Position numbers and translations under genes: made by a program. From positions 1-6,512 of the forward strand of contig JAGLQE010000131.1 of the NCBI GenBank assembly GCA_023137005.1: 6,512 bases of DNA. The letters run 5' to 3'. Shown here one piece after another: positions 4,942 to 6,512 of this stretch. Every line of letters starts with the position of its first letter. Positions within the stretch are counted from its first letter, which is position 1. The notes beneath the pieces were generated by a model that searched no databases, was not told the DNA's origin, and was given only the letters and a program-made list of their open reading frames with translations. This DNA comes from Thermoplasmata archaeon (GTDB lineage: Archaea > Thermoplasmatota > Thermoplasmata > SG8-5 > JAGLSY01).

Positions 4942-6512
4942 ATGCAGAAGATCGTCGAGTGTGTTCCAAATTTCAGTGAGGGGAAAGACAAGAGTATTAT
5001 TGACCAGATAGTGGCCGAGATCAACTCGGTGGAAGGCAGTTTGGTCGTGGATGCCGACATGGGTGCAGATACCAACCGTACCGTTGTGACATTCTTTGGA
5101 AGTCCAGAGAGCGTGCAGGAATCCGCTTTCTTGGCCATCAAGAAGGCGGCCGAGCTTATCGATATGAGCCAACACACTGGCGCACACCCAAGGATGGGCG
5201 CGACAGATGTTTGCCCATTCATTCCTGTGAGTGGAGTGACCATGAACGATTGCGTGGAGATATCCAAGAAAGTGGGGAAGCGCGTCGGTGATGAACTAGG
5301 CATTCCAATATTCCTTTATGAGGAGAGCGCGACCAGGCCGGAATGGAGGAACCTGGCCAAGGTCCGTGAGGGCGAGTACGAGGCCCTGGAGAGAAAGTTC
5401 CAGACACCCGAGTATACGCCAGATTTCGGGCCAAAGGAGTTCAAGCCAAAGTGCGGCGCGACAGCCATGAGTGCGAGAGAGTTCCTCATCGCCTACAATA
5501 TCAATCTAAATACCAAGGATAAGAAATTAGCTTTCGATATAGCCAGTGATATTCGGGAGAAGGGCAGGGTGGCCAGAACTCCGTCACCTACCAAATACAA
5601 GAGAGATGGCGATATAATAAAGGATGAAAATGGAAAGAAAACTACAATTCCAGGTGCATTCAAGTTCTGCAAGGCCATTGGCTGGTATATTCCCGAATAC
5701 GGGCGTGCCCAGATATCCATCAATCTTACGAATTACAAGGTAACAGCGGTTCACGATGTCTATGATTTCGTGGTCAAGGCCGCTTTAGAAAGAGGATTGC
5801 AGGTCACTGGCTCAGAAATAGTAGGGCTTGTTCCCAAAGCCGCGATGGTGGCTGCTGGCAAGCACTATCTGAAGAAGATGGGGAAGCCAATTGGACTGCC
5901 GGAGCGCGAACTTGTTGAGATCGCGGCTTTCTCCATGGGCCTGGCAGATATCGCGCCTTTCCCCCTCGAGGAACGGGTCGTTGACTATGTTCTGGCTGAA
6001 AAATGCGGCCTGGTGGACATGACAGTGACTGATTTCGTGGACGAGGTCCAAACGGACTCGGTCGCCCCTGGCGGTGGCTCGGTCGCGGCACTCGGAGGAG
6101 CACTGGGAGCGGGCCTTGTAGCCATGGTCTCCAATCTCAGTGGTGGAAAGGATTTCCTGGAAATTTATCCCGAGGTATGTCAGATAGGAGAAACAGGCGA
6201 AGGTCTGAAGGCATTTCTGGTCAACGGTGTGGATGCCGATACCGATGCATTCAACGGCGTGATAGAGGCCAACAAGATAAAGGCCAGCACTCCGGAGGAA
6301 GAAGAGGCAAAGAAGGCCGCGATACTCGAAGCTTACAAGGGTGCAATTGATGTGCCCTTCAGCGTCGCTTCAAAGTGCCTGGAGGTCCTGAGGCTTGCCA
6401 AACAACTGGCACCAAAGGGACTGGCTGCATCGGCGAGCGATGTGGGCGTAGGTGCCCTCATGGCCAATGCCGGAATGCATGGGGCCATCCTCAATGTGAA
6501 GATCAATATGCC
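4942..6512 (+). CDS. ftcD: Bifunctional glutamate formimidoyltransferase / formimidoyl-tetrahydrofolate cyclodeaminase (3' partial)
   Basis: Cytoplasmic enzyme of histidine degradation. The N-terminal half moves the formimino group from N-formimino-glutamate to tetrahydrofolate, and the C-terminal half releases ammonia to give methenyl-tetrahydrofolate. 523 complete codons are visible and the frame is still open at the window edge. Formiminotransferase N-subdomain (1 to about 178): begins QKIVECVPNFSEG, with HTGAHPRMGATDV (78-90) holding the proposed catalytic H82, the same number I recall for the pig enzyme. C-subdomain (about 179-328): AIGWYIPEYGRAQISINLTNY, then TGSEIVGLVPKAA. Linker (about 329-357): LADIAPFPLEERVVDYVL. 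Cyclodeaminase (from about 358): APGGGSVAALGGALGA (375-390) and ASDVGVGALMANA (498-510), ending in the NVKIN stretch, so only a few dozen residues should be missing. No frameshift was found. The insert at about 215-240 (DENGKK region) is, from memory, usual in prokaryotic forms. If this archaeon uses methanopterin rather than folate, the true carrier may differ. Confidence 0.95.
   Translation, partial: MQKIVECVPNFSEGKDKSIIDQIVAEINSVEGSLVVDADMGADTNRTVVTFFGSPESVQESAFLAIKKAAELIDMSQHTGAHPRMGATDVCPFIPVSGVTMNDCVEISKKVGKRVGDELGIPIFLYEESATRPEWRNLAKVREGEYEALERKFQTPEYTPDFGPKEFKPKCGATAMSAREFLIAYNINLNTKDKKLAFDIASDIREKGRVARTPSPTKYKRDGDIIKDENGKKTTIPGAFKFCKAIGWYIPEYGRAQISINLTNYKVTAVHDVYDFVVKAALERGLQVTGSEIVGLVPKAAMVAAGKHYLKKMGKPIGLPERELVEIAAFSMGLADIAPFPLEERVVDYVLAEKCGLVDMTVTDFVDEVQTDSVAPGGGSVAALGGALGAGLVAMVSNLSGGKDFLEIYPEVCQIGETGEGLKAFLVNGVDADTDAFNGVIEANKIKASTPEEEEAKKAAILEAYKGAIDVPFSVASKCLEVLRLAKQLAPKGLAASASDVGVGALMANAGMHGAILNVKINM

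Noticed and set aside
1..6512. CRISPR arrays, insertion sequences, integrase or attachment sites, toxin-antitoxin or defence genes
   Set aside because: No tandem repeat-spacer pattern, transposase-like protein or small accessory gene is visible; nearly all of the window is accounted for by housekeeping or sensory genes.

Overview
The window comes from an archaeon. Four genes on the minus strand encode L7Ae, S28e, L24e and nucleoside diphosphate kinase. S28e and L24e do not occur in bacteria, and this gene order is a familiar euryarchaeal cluster. Archaeal TATA/BRE-like promoters, GGTG-type Shine-Dalgarno sequences and an MptE-type pterin pyrophosphokinase agree with this. The PAS protein ends in a cysteine-rich output domain of the kind I associate with methanogens and their relatives, which suggests a Thermoplasmatota-like or methanogen-related lineage. 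That placement is inference, and the genus cannot be read from this sequence.

Layout. Bases 1-2603 (+) hold the 3' part of a long multi-PAS sensory protein whose start lies left of the window. Fourteen bases later comes mptE (2618-3259, +), a pterin/folate-type cofactor gene. A perfect 10-bp inverted repeat (3266-3293) separates it from the convergent operon. That operon is read leftward from about 4840: rpl7ae (4688-4323), rps28e (4306-4094), rpl24e (4089-3769), ndk (3764-3315). Its genes are 4-16 bases apart and each has its own Shine-Dalgarno sequence. A 253-base divergent intergenic region (4689-4941) carries two back-to-back promoters, short repeats and a strong stem-loop in the probable leader of the ribosomal operon. 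To its right, ftcD (4942 to beyond 6512, +) encodes a bifunctional formiminotransferase-cyclodeaminase that runs off the window. It is open to the window edge and has no stop inside the window.

How the genes relate. The ribosomal/Ndk operon is housekeeping: translation plus NTP supply. MptE makes the pterin diphosphate precursor of tetrahydromethanopterin or folate, and FtcD uses a tetrahydropterin C1 carrier to take the formimino group from formiminoglutamate (histidine breakdown), so both flanks touch C1-carrier metabolism. The PAS protein has no kinase domain in the visible part and is probably a one-component sensor or an accessory signalling protein.

Most of the window is ordinary. The least explained part is the L7Ae leader, where the 3' arm of a strong hairpin is repeated exactly 43 bases downstream, allowing two mutually exclusive folds.
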